Source: a virus
Length of the DNA: 28,829 nucleotides
Strand: one strand, 5' to 3'
Virus record (IMG/VR): IMGVR_UViG_3300027969_000338
Span: 1 to 28,829 of that record
Both the position numbers and the translations under genes were made by a program. The first letter of the stretch is position 1, and every line of letters starts with the position of its first letter. This document shows, piece after piece, positions 1 to 5,552 of the stretch. The notes below the pieces were generated by a model. That model worked only from the letters and a program-made list of their open reading frames with translations, searched no databases and was not told the DNA's origin.

Positions 1-41
1 CTCTCCGGCGGAAAACGGAATTTTTTAGTTTATCCGTTATA

Positions 42-125
42 AATCAATGAGATAGGATTTTCTTATTATAATCAATAAGTTACAAAATAGGTAATAAAAT
101 CAATTAGATAGAGATTGAATAAGCG
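42..125 (+). repeat. Three tandem 28-bp iteron-like units (AATCAAT-n-AG-W-TA)
   Basis: Units start at exactly 42, 70 and 98, giving a 28-bp period. Each opens with AATCAAT followed by GAGATAG, AAGTTAC or TAGATAG; the second half of each unit is not conserved. Further loose copies start at 173 (AATCAATGAGTTAAC) and 363 (AATCAATAGTTAAC). Regular spacing of a short core is the usual look of initiator or repressor iterons. No initiator gene is recognised nearby. Confidence 0.5.
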
Positions 126-375
126 CATCGATCGCCCCGGTTTATCGCTTAAATCGATCATAAGGGTATATAAATCAATGAGTTAACGATCATATGGTTA
201 TCGCCTAAGATCGCCATTAATGGGGTTTTATAAGGATTTATAGGGTTTTATTGATAACCGCTCTATATAAAACCGGTTTAATGGATCGCCCCGGTATATA
301 TCCGGATCGTTTACGATCGCCCGGTTATTAATTGAATGATATCTATTGAATGTATTAATAAGAATCAATAGTTAA

Positions 376-502
376 CCGGCGCATGATCGCTTACAAGTAC
401 TCTATTGATCCCGGCGCATGATCGCCCGGGTACGAATAACCCCGGCTTATGATCGCTCTATATATGATCGATCTATAGATATGATCACCCCGGCGCATGA
501 TA
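376..502 (+). repeat. CCGGCgcATGATCGC direct repeats
   Basis: The 15-mer CCGGCGCATGATCGC occurs exactly at 376-390 and 411-425. A variant, CCGGCTTATGATCGC, is at 442-456, and CCGGCGCATGATA is at 490-502. Start-to-start distances are 35, 31 and 48 bp. The repeats lie just upstream of the promoter at 541-569, so they could be binding sites for a regulator or initiator. Confidence 0.55.
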
Positions 503-540
503 CCCGGATCGCATGAATAACCCTATAAATTGATCAAGTA

Positions 541-569
541 TTGTATTATTGTTAGATTGTTGTTATACT
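541..569 (+). promoter_or_regulatory. Predicted sigma70-type promoter for the left operon
   Basis: The -35 candidate is TTGTAT at 541-546, followed by a 17-nt spacer and the -10 hexamer TATACT at 564-569. TG at 561-562 is placed correctly for an extended -10. The first gene starts at 616. Prediction is by eye only. Confidence 0.45.
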
Positions 570-615
570 TCCGTTAGTAGTTAAATTAAATCAATCTATA
601 AAGGGTAAAAATATC

Positions 616-828
616 ATGGAAAAAAGTACAAAAATAAACGGATTTGAGTTAGCTTTTTATGAATACGAAGAGTCTAACGATCTAACAGTAATCAAAGGGC
701 GATATAGCGGAAGTTTAGCTTTATTACAGCATTTAGGCGGCTTAGAGGATCAAGAAGGTAATTTTTTAGAGGTTAACGAATTAACTATCAATAAAATAGA
801 ATCATGGGCGATCGCTCAAGGTTATTAA
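616..828 (+). CDS. Hypothetical protein, 70 aa
   Basis: This small acidic protein opens the left operon and I do not recognise it. It has no membrane segment or cysteine motif. The ATG follows AAAGGG at about 600-605, a somewhat long Shine-Dalgarno distance. A perfect GCGATCGC (the cyanobacterial HIP1 octamer) lies inside the gene at 808-815. A 29-aa membrane peptide follows after 9 nt and probably shares the transcript. Confidence 0.6.
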   Translation: MEKSTKINGFELAFYEYEESNDLTVIKGRYSGSLALLQHLGGLEDQEGNFLEVNELTINKIESWAIAQGY

Positions 829-837
829 GGGGAAATA

Positions 838-927
838 ATGAATAAATTTTTTGACTATTTAGCACTAACAATTTTTAGCATAGTTTTTTCTTACTTTTTT
901 ACAATTGCTTTACTATCTAACTCATAA
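838..927 (+). CDS. Putative 29-aa single-pass membrane peptide
   Basis: The frame runs from ATG 838 to TAA 925-927 and is almost entirely hydrophobic: MNKFFDYLALTIFSIV, then SYFFTIALL. It could be one transmembrane helix. A strong Shine-Dalgarno (AAGGGGA) stands a few bases before the ATG, and the peptide sits neatly between two genes. Translation is therefore plausible, but the function is unknown and the size makes this a modest call. Confidence 0.45.
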   Translation: MNKFFDYLALTIFSIVFSYFFTIALLSNS

Positions 928-940
928 GGAATTTTTAACA

Positions 941-1327
941 ATGCATACACTTAAAGAAGCTTTAAGAATTACTCTTAATAAACTAAGTAAAGAAGAGTTA
1001 GTAAAACAGTACTTACAATTGGAGGATGAATTCGCTAGTAAAAGTATTGAATGCGAAAAAATTCAAAATGTACTTGAAAGTAATTACAATCCGTTAAATG
1101 ATAAACCCTCATTAGAATATAAAATTATTGAATACAATGAGATTTTTTATCAGATATTGGCGGATTTTAAATCAATTCGATCGGTTTTATTTATGCAAGA
1201 TCACTATATACAAAATAACAAAAAAGAATTAAACCGGGATATGTTATCCGGCGGAATAGATAGTTTAAGGAATTCTATAAACTATATAGAAAATGAGATA
1301 GTGGATCGCACCGGAATATATAACTAA
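941..1327 (+). CDS. Hypothetical protein, 128 aa, helical/coiled
   Basis: The chosen start is ATG 941 (MHTLKEAL), preceded by AAGGA at 926-930; an upstream TTG at 905 would overlap the preceding membrane peptide. The protein is rich in Lys, Glu, Asn and Ile and looks largely alpha-helical, with heptad-like Leu/Ile spacing. No family is recognised. It lies 57 nt upstream of the Gp88-like gene, probably in the same operon. Confidence 0.6.
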   Translation: MHTLKEALRITLNKLSKEELVKQYLQLEDEFASKSIECEKIQNVLESNYNPLNDKPSLEYKIIEYNEIFYQILADFKSIRSVLFMQDHYIQNNKKELNRDMLSGGIDSLRNSINYIENEIVDRTGIYN

Positions 1328-1384
1328 TTTTTTTTACTAGTATTTTAACAATTATCTAACAATCAATTACAAGGATTACACAAA

Positions 1385-2137
1385 ATGAATAAATTCAATC
1401 GCCGCCGCCTACTATCCGAAGATTCTAATAGTAAGACAATCAAGGGGCAACAATTCGGATTTTTAACCGGCATTCTATACTTATCGCCCTATACATTATC
1501 CGGGGTGAATTTATGCGCAAATGCTAAAGCCGCCGAATGTTTTAAAGGATGTTTATTTTATGCCGGGAGGGGCGCATTTAATAGCATTCAAGCCGCCCGG
1601 CTTAGTAAAACACAATATTACCTAGAAAATAGAGCGGATTTTTTAATCAATTTATGTATGGATATAGAACTATTAATCATTCATGCAAAAAACAAGGGTT
1701 TAACCCCTTTAGTACGATTAAATGGTACAAGTGATATCCGTTGGGAAAATTACCCGGTTGAATATAAGGGTAAAACATATAAAAATATTTTTGCGGTTTT
1801 TCCGAATATTCAATTTTATGATTACACAAAATTAAGTAATCGTAAGGATATTCCAAAAAATTATGATTTAACATTTTCTTACAGCGGATTACCCGGATTT
1901 TCTAGGTTTGTAGATCAAGCTTTACAGAATAAAATGCGGATCGCTGTAGTTTTCCGGGATATTGCAAGTATCCCAAAACGATTTTTAGATCGTAAAGTAT
2001 TGCCCGGCGATAATTCAGACATTCGCCATTTAGAACCTAAAAATTGCATTGTCGCATTGTATGCCAAAGGAAAAGCGAAAAAAGACTATTCCGGCTTTGT
2101 GATCGATCGCCCGGTTATCTATTTAAAGGCGGCTTAA
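1385..2137 (+). CDS. Gp88-family phage protein, 250 aa
   Basis: Residues 31-63 match the hallmark of the phage gene-product-88 family: L-S-P-Y-T-L-S-G, then three cysteines (C44, C52, C56; spacing C-x7-C-x3-C), then an A-G-R-G turn. The following part has I-R-W-E and the F-x-D-Y-T-K segment typical of this group. The family is spread over unrelated phages and plasmids. Its biochemical role is not established as far as I know; the Cys cluster suggests metal or Fe-S binding. ATG 1385 has AAGGA upstream. The gene is full of CCGG and GATC words, like the rest of the island. Confidence 0.75.
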   Translation: MNKFNRRRLLSEDSNSKTIKGQQFGFLTGILYLSPYTLSGVNLCANAKAAECFKGCLFYAGRGAFNSIQAARLSKTQYYLENRADFLINLCMDIELLIIHAKNKGLTPLVRLNGTSDIRWENYPVEYKGKTYKNIFAVFPNIQFYDYTKLSNRKDIPKNYDLTFSYSGLPGFSRFVDQALQNKMRIAVVFRDIASIPKRFLDRKVLPGDNSDIRHLEPKNCIVALYAKGKAKKDYSGFVIDRPVIYLKAA

Positions 2138-2144
2138 AGCTTAT

Positions 2145-2196
2145 CCGGTAATATCGCTCTTTACCGGGGCGATATTGCCGGGTAATTTTGCCCGGC
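2145..2196 (+). promoter_or_regulatory. Two mutually exclusive RNA hairpins between genes
   Basis: Hairpin 1 pairs CCGGTAATATCGC (2145-2157) with GCGATATTGCCGG (2169-2181): 12 Watson-Crick pairs and one G-T wobble, with an 11-nt loop. Hairpin 2 pairs GCCGGG (2177-2182) with CCCGGC (2191-2196) over an 8-nt loop. They share bases 2177-2181, so only one can form. They lie 17 nt before the next ATG (2213). This could be an attenuator-like or RBS-exposure switch, or simply palindromic island DNA. Confidence 0.45.
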
Positions 2197-2212
2197 TTTA
2201 AAGGGGTTTTAT

Positions 2213-2428
2213 ATGCAAAATATCATTTTATCTAATGATGATCTTATTCTTTTAATTAAGAGCCTACACGATCCTATAAATCGTTTATATAACAATCATT
2301 TAGATCATAAGGGTAGATCCTCTTATGATAACGATCTTTTACCCGAATTAAATAGATTAATAGAATTAAGAAAAATATTCACGAATGAATTATTAAGCCG
2401 CTGTAATCTATCCGGGAGCGATCTATGA
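2213..2428 (+). CDS. Hypothetical protein, 71 aa
   Basis: This is a small, probably helical protein with no recognised family. AAAGGGG lies about 10 nt before the ATG, just after the paired hairpins at 2145-2196. Its TGA overlaps the next ATG as ATGA at 2425-2428, so the two are probably coupled in translation. Confidence 0.6.
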   Translation: MQNIILSNDDLILLIKSLHDPINRLYNNHLDHKGRSSYDNDLLPELNRLIELRKIFTNELLSRCNLSGSDL

Positions 2429-2616
2429 GCGATCTATATATTATTTTGAGCGAATTCCTAGAAAATTCCCGGATCAATTTTAAAGAAGAGATATTAAACA
2501 ATCTTAGAATCACTCTATATAAAACCCGGGGTTTTAAAGTAAGAATGTATTCATATGACAATATCACCGGTGAATTTTTAGGTAAAGATACTATTGATTT
2601 TTCAACCATTATTTAA
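2425..2616 (+). CDS. Hypothetical protein, 63 aa
   Basis: This is the last gene of the left operon. It starts in an ATGA overlap with the gene before. It has no recognisable domain, cysteines or membrane segment. The C-terminal half alternates beta-type residues with Gly (around Y-D-N-I-T-G-E-F-L-G), suggesting a small beta fold. A strong terminator follows 31 nt after the stop codon. Confidence 0.55.
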   Translation: MSDLYIILSEFLENSRINFKEEILNNLRITLYKTRGFKVRMYSYDNITGEFLGKDTIDFSTII

Positions 2617-2647
2617 GGGGTTAACATCCTAAAATAATTTAAACCAT

Positions 2648-2670
2648 AAACCCCGGATAGGGGTTTTTTT
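2648..2670 (+). terminator. Rho-independent terminator of the left operon
   Basis: The stem is AAACCCC (2648-2654) with GGGGTTT (2660-2666), the loop is GGATA, and the T-run continues to 2670. Seven perfect pairs plus the uridine tail make this a textbook intrinsic terminator on the + strand. Confidence 0.85.
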
Positions 2671-3081
2671 ACTTTTAAGGGGCGCATATGTAAAGCCGGA
2701 TATATCTATTTTTTCTACTATCTTGATTGATAGGGGCGGCGGCTTATCTATTTTTTTTAGATCGCCGGGCTTATCTATTTTTTAAAAAATCCGGGCTTAA
2801 TCCGGGGATATTTTTCGCCCCGGTTAACTGTATTTTTTAAGAGTTAGATCATGCGATTAAATCGCCGGGTTATATCGCCGGGTTTTTTCCGGGCGATATG
2901 GTTTATCTATTCCGGGGTGATTGTTTTATTTTGTAATCGCCGGTATATTGTAGTAATATCGATTAGATTGATTTATAGCGGTTTTGAGGGGTTTTAAGGA
3001 TTTTATGCGCCCTTAGTATTAAAAAAAACGATCGCCAATTATGCGCCGTTTTGTTGGGTTTTGGTATGAAAACAGTTAATT
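2671..3081. other. Mostly non-coding tail of the island with short repeats
   Basis: There is no clear gene apart from one doubtful 48-codon frame listed separately. TTATCTATTTTTT-like words recur near 2703, 2744 and 2771, with a shorter copy at 2903. A perfect 8-bp inverted repeat (ATATCGCC 2872-2879 with GGCGATAT 2892-2899) encloses a T-rich loop. GATCGCC and CCGGG words remain dense until about 3,050, after which the composition becomes that of the phage. Confidence 0.45.
2851..2997 (+). CDS. Doubtful 48-aa ORF with one hydrophobic segment
   Basis: The frame runs from ATG 2851 to TAA 2995-2997. It encodes a basic N-terminus and a hydrophobic stretch around AIWFIYSGVIVLFC that could span a membrane. 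The Shine-Dalgarno is weak (AAGAG), it lies beyond a terminator, and it contains a hairpin. It may be chance. Confidence 0.2.
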   Translation: MRLNRRVISPGFFRAIWFIYSGVIVLFCNRRYIVVISIRLIYSGFEGF

Positions 3082-3133
3082 TTGTAAGGGTTTACCCTAA
3101 TCTGTATAAAAAAACACTAGGGTTTACCCTAAT
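3082..3133 (+). promoter_or_regulatory. Operator-controlled rightward promoter, two copies of the phage operator
   Basis: TTGTAA (3082-3087), a 17-nt spacer and TATAAA (3105-3110) form a good promoter-like pair. Operator copies GTAAGGGTTTACCCTAAT (3084-3101, mostly in the spacer) and ACTAGGGTTTACCCTAAT (3116-3133, at the expected start site) are exactly 32 bp apart, about three helix turns. The same 18-mer with four transitions recurs at 6993-7010. Nothing is encoded on the + strand downstream before the antisense HNH gene. Confidence 0.6.
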
Positions 3134-3243
3134 TACCCCCCCTAGAAATGACCCTAAATAGGGGTGTCAGGGTTTTTGAAAAAAAAAAATAAGTCAGTTT
3201 CCAAATATAAATTGACCTTGCCAAAATCTTGGCTAAAAATCAA
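3134..3243. other. Non-coding segment after the operators; weak terminator candidates
   Basis: On the + strand GACCCT (3150-3155) can pair with AGGGTT (3169-3174), followed by a few more T, and an alternative CCCCTA/TAGGGG pairing exists; either could end a short transcript begun near 3117. An A10 run follows the G at 3178, which is a T-run for the leftward operon, but no solid stem precedes it on that strand. GCCAA-AATC-TTGGC (3220-3233) is a small 5-bp hairpin. Confidence 0.3.
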
Positions 3244-3669
3244 TTAAAAATAATTTTTTACAACTAAATAATTATAGTCTTCATCAGAATAATCTTTTAC
3301 CCCTGTAGGCAGGTAATGCCTGTAGATTCCTTTAGATTCTAGCGCAGTCTTTTGTGTATGGCAGGAAATACATAAGCCTTGGAACAAGTTAACCATGAAT
3401 CTATCAAACTTTCTGCGGTGCGGTATGACATGGTCTATATGATCTGTTTGAGTTACCCGACCATCGATCAAACAACAGGCGCAAAGTGGGTGAATTGATC
3501 GCATAACTGTGCGCTGTTGCTTCCAAGCTGTGGAGTTGTACAACTTTGCATTAGTCTTATATTTATCTGATCTTTCTGCCCCATGATTTAAGCAGTAACC
3601 AGTTCCAAACGATTTTTTATCCTTGCACCCCAAAATATTACAGACCTTGGGGTTGGGCATGATCGGCAT
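3244..3669 (-). CDS. HNH endonuclease, 141 aa
   Basis: The HNH core is visible: C63-x2-C66, D76-H77-I-D-H80, N94, and C100-x2-C103-H104. This is the zinc-finger type of HNH nuclease. An extra N-terminal metal site is likely (C10, C15, C26, H29). HNH proteins of this type often assist terminase during packaging, or are free-standing homing-type nucleases; here the gene is last in the leftward early operon and no terminase is in view. It starts at a TAATG overlap with the DUF5856 gene. Confidence 0.85.
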   Translation of the reverse strand: MPIMPNPKVCNILGCKDKKSFGTGYCLNHGAERSDKYKTNAKLYNSTAWKQQRTVMRSIHPLCACCLIDGRVTQTDHIDHVIPHRRKFDRFMVNLFQGLCISCHTQKTALESKGIYRHYLPTGVKDYSDEDYNYLVVKNYF

Positions 3670-4160
3670 TATGATAAGAATCTAAGTTTGTATAAAGTGC
3701 TGTCTAACAAGGATGCTATTTCATCTAAGATGTTCTGTAGTTCTGAGTCCTGTGGCAGGTAAGGTCTAGCTTCTGCTAAGTATGCAGATAAGCCAACCAC
3801 ATATTCTATGGCAGGTTGTGGTAGTTTGTAGTTATCAGGATAGTCCTCGATGATGCCATACTTACCTTGGTATGCTTCTACAAAACCATCTACTAAATCA
3901 CCGATCTCTGTATACAGGCTTTCAAGTGCTTTGTGTTCAGCATAGGACTTAGTTTGCAAGTGCAAAATATGTGCATTAGTAACCGCATGAAGCAAATAGA
4001 TTACACAATTTTGGACTGAGTATTCCTTATTATCTGCCATATTTTCTTCCTTGTAACCTCTAGAATATGCCGCCTGTGCTACTTGCAAAGCTTTAGCTTT
4101 AGATGGAAATGGTCCTTGTGATCCCCAATACCAACCTTGATCAGTATGTCTAAAAGGCAT
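3669..4160 (-). CDS. DUF5856-like protein with N-terminal MPFRHT...GWYWG module, 163 aa
   Basis: The C-terminal part, from MADNKEYSVQ onward, resembles the phage DUF5856 family: helical, with H-A-V-T-N-A-H-I-L-H-L-Q and Y-x-E-H-K-A-L segments like a Dps/ferritin-type bundle. The N-terminal ~40 residues (MPFRHTDQGWYWG) are a separate short module often seen as its own small phage protein. ATG 4160 is chosen because GGGGGA stands 7 nt upstream; the TTG at 4214 has little support. A second start is likely at ATG 4040, behind AAGGAAG, which would give DUF5856 alone. The function is unknown. Confidence 0.65.
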   Translation of the reverse strand: MPFRHTDQGWYWGSQGPFPSKAKALQVAQAAYSRGYKEENMADNKEYSVQNCVIYLLHAVTNAHILHLQTKSYAEHKALESLYTEIGDLVDGFVEAYQGKYGIIEDYPDNYKLPQPAIEYVVGLSAYLAEARPYLPQDSELQNILDEIASLLDSTLYKLRFLS

Positions 4161-4166
4161 AAGAAT

Positions 4167-4190
4167 TCCCCCGAACTTGTGATCCGGGGG
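4167..4190 (-). promoter_or_regulatory. Hairpin that sequesters the RBS of the DUF5856 gene
   Basis: On the - strand CCCCCG (4190-4185) pairs with CGGGGG (4173-4168) around an 11-nt loop. The right arm is the Shine-Dalgarno (GGGGGA, 4172-4167) of ATG 4160. Closed, the stem should block translation from 4160 but leave the internal start at 4040 free. It could alternatively be a weak terminator, although no U-run follows. Confidence 0.45.
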
Positions 4191-4239
4191 GCTTCCCACG
4201 GAAAAATCAATCAATCAGACTGTCTACTACAAATTCATT

Positions 4240-4530
4240 TTAAATCAAATCATTGGTGATTGCCAACAATTCTTCTTCTGTACAATATTCTCGCTCAAAT
4301 GCTTTTCTTCCCATGCCATGAATTCCTGTTCCTGATCCTCGATGGTGGTATGGGCAAAGTCCAATGACAGGGGCTGTTGATCGCTTACCTGCCCGGCGGA
4401 TGTGATGAATTTCGCATGGAGTTCCTTGGTTTCCCAGTTTATAGCAAAGAATACAGCCGAATTCTGCAATTTTTCTGTAATGTTCTCGCTCATTTTTGGT
4501 CAAAACTAATTTTCCTGTATTTAACTCCAT
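4240..4530 (-). CDS. Ref-like HNH nuclease, about 96 aa
   Basis: The motif C-E-I-H-H-I-R-R, then G-L-C-P-Y-H-H-R-G, then G-I-H-G-M-G-R-K-A-F-E-R-E-Y matches the phage Ref family (RecA-dependent HNH nuclease of P1) and related DUF968 proteins. A Cys pair (F-G-C-I-L-C) precedes it. Ref proteins cut DNA within a RecA-made displacement loop. The start is uncertain: ATG 4530 is listed, ATG 4560 gives 106 aa, and TTG 4503, with AGGA 8 nt before it, would give 87 aa and the usual short overlap with the upstream gene. Confidence 0.75.
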   Translation of the reverse strand: MELNTGKLVLTKNEREHYRKIAEFGCILCYKLGNQGTPCEIHHIRRAGKRSTAPVIGLCPYHHRGSGTGIHGMGRKAFEREYCTEEELLAITNDLI

Positions 4531-4948
4531 CACTCCAAACACCGGGTACACCTTTATCATACAAACTCATAACAGTTTCAGGATACACCCAAATTGGCTT
4601 AAACTCATTGCCGGGTTGCGGATTAAAGCAAAATACATACTGCAACACAGCTTGTTTAGAACTGTAATAAGACATAAACAAGGGAATATTGTCATATTCT
4701 GTGGCTTTAATATTTGGCGAACCTTTGACTTGTACAACTCTTAATTCTGAGCCAGTATTCACAACATAATCAGGCAAGTTTCGCAAGAAGAAGTTTAGAT
4801 CACCAAAGTAAGAAATTGAGTTTTGTTTCTCATCAAACCCTATTTTGTGTATTTTATAACCTTTTTTAGCACAATATTCCTCAAACAATACCTCACCTTG
4901 ATTAACTACACTATTTCTTTCTGCATAGGTATTACTTCCATTAGCCAT
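4490..4948 (-). CDS. Possible PD-(D/E)XK-type nuclease, 152 aa
   Basis: L-P-D-Y-V-V-N, about ten residues, then L-R-V-V-Q-V-K-G gives the PD...(x)XK pattern of the restriction-endonuclease fold, with Gln in place of the usual Glu/Asp before V-K. An N-terminal helix with A-E-R-N-x-V-V-N-Q-G-E and a Y-F-G-D-L-N segment fit small Holliday-resolvase or restriction-like phage proteins. The gene has no clear Shine-Dalgarno. It lies between NinB and Ref-like genes, so a recombination or DNA-repair role is likely but inferred. Confidence 0.5.
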   Translation of the reverse strand: MANGSNTYAERNSVVNQGEVLFEEYCAKKGYKIHKIGFDEKQNSISYFGDLNFFLRNLPDYVVNTGSELRVVQVKGSPNIKATEYDNIPLFMSYYSSKQAVLQYVFCFNPQPGNEFKPIWVYPETVMSLYDKGVPGVWSDGVKYRKISFDQK

Positions 4949-5007
4949 ATTAATTATTAATAGATATATAAGATTGGAGGGGTGTTAAGTTGCATAACAG
5001 GTAGGTG

Positions 5008-5385
5008 TTAACTTTCATTCCACCTTACCTCATGCTCTATGCCAAAAGCAGTTATTAAATCCTGCATATCAATCATTTCTTTGCGGCTCATGTTTGAAGT
5101 AGATGCGCCAAGGACTACAAAACCAGTTCCATCCAAATTTGGCACAACATCCATTTTCTTAATTGAGGTGGAAAAAATATGCTTCCAATCTGTGGCTGAC
5201 AACTTTCGACCATGCCAGTTCACTTGATGGCTCACAGAATCGAGCATAGCCCACATACGAGCATTTTGCTCTAACGAACGAGTCTTAGCCTTAACTTCTA
5301 CAACAAAGCCGTCAGGGGCTTGTTTAACGGCTTTAATCGCATTCTCTCTTGCAGTCTCATGGACAAGTATGAATAATTGCTTCAT
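5008..5385 (-). CDS. ninB: NinB-family recombination protein, 125 aa
   Basis: The protein shows the NinB (Orf) family layout: a short beta start, then R-S-L-E-Q-N-A-R-M-W-A-M-L-D-S-V-S, then the central W-H-G-R-K-L-S-A-T-D-W-K-H-I-F and the C-terminal S-T-S-N-M-S-R-K-E-M-I-D-M. NinB binds single-stranded DNA and SSB and supplies RecFOR-like activity for phage recombination. The length fits the family (about 125-150 aa). It starts in an ATGA overlap with the DUF7696-like gene. Confidence 0.85.
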   Translation of the reverse strand: MKQLFILVHETARENAIKAVKQAPDGFVVEVKAKTRSLEQNARMWAMLDSVSHQVNWHGRKLSATDWKHIFSTSIKKMDVVPNLDGTGFVVLGASTSNMSRKEMIDMQDLITAFGIEHEVRWNES

Positions 5386-5552
5386 TTCTTACTTTCCCAT
5401 AGTTCCACAAGTGATTTTTGCAGTTTTTCTTTTTCTGCCATCCCCCTAGCTTTTTCAATCATGGCTAAGATTTCTCTGCGCTTCTTTAAAGGCTGTTTTG
5501 CAATGTGCTGTACTTCGCACTCATGCCGCCATTCTTCGCTATAGGTATCCAT
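5382..5552 (-). CDS. DUF7696-like small protein, 56 aa
   Basis: The frame begins MDTYSEEWRHECEV and continues with R-R-E-I-L-A-M-I-E-K-A-R-G-M-A-E. This resembles a small helical protein found next to replication genes in phages of Proteobacteria. Its TGA overlaps the NinB ATG (ATGA), and its ATG overlaps the stop of the DUF1376 gene (ATGTGATGG context). The function is unknown. Confidence 0.65.
   Translation of the reverse strand: MDTYSEEWRHECEVQHIAKQPLKKRREILAMIEKARGMAEKEKLQKSLVELWESKK

Larger units (their letters stand above)
1..540. other. Non-coding repeat-rich leader of the left island
   Basis: I find no convincing gene here. The stretch is AT-rich but crowded with GATC (about 17 by hand count) and CCGG (about 12), both far above what such AT-rich DNA should give. 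It carries two families of short repeats, listed separately, and many palindromic words such as ATCGAT, CCGG and GATC. The dense repeats before a leftmost operon resemble a plasmid or phage origin or control region, but that function is inferred only. Confidence 0.5.

Noticed and set aside
1-540. Possible CRISPR array or tRNA gene in the repeat-rich left end
   Set aside because: The repeats are only 14-15 bp with irregular intervening DNA, and no cloverleaf or T-arm sequence was found.
1677-1874. 65-codon ORF antisense to the Gp88 gene
   Set aside because: It lies wholly inside a well-supported gene on the other strand and has no recognisable features.
2872-2899. Inverted repeat as a second terminator
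   Set aside because: The 8-bp stem has no T-run after it on either strand, so terminator function is not supported.
4245-4493. 82-codon - strand ORF over the Ref-like gene
   Set aside because: The other frame carries the clear HNH motif C-E-I-H-H-I-R-R; this one has none.
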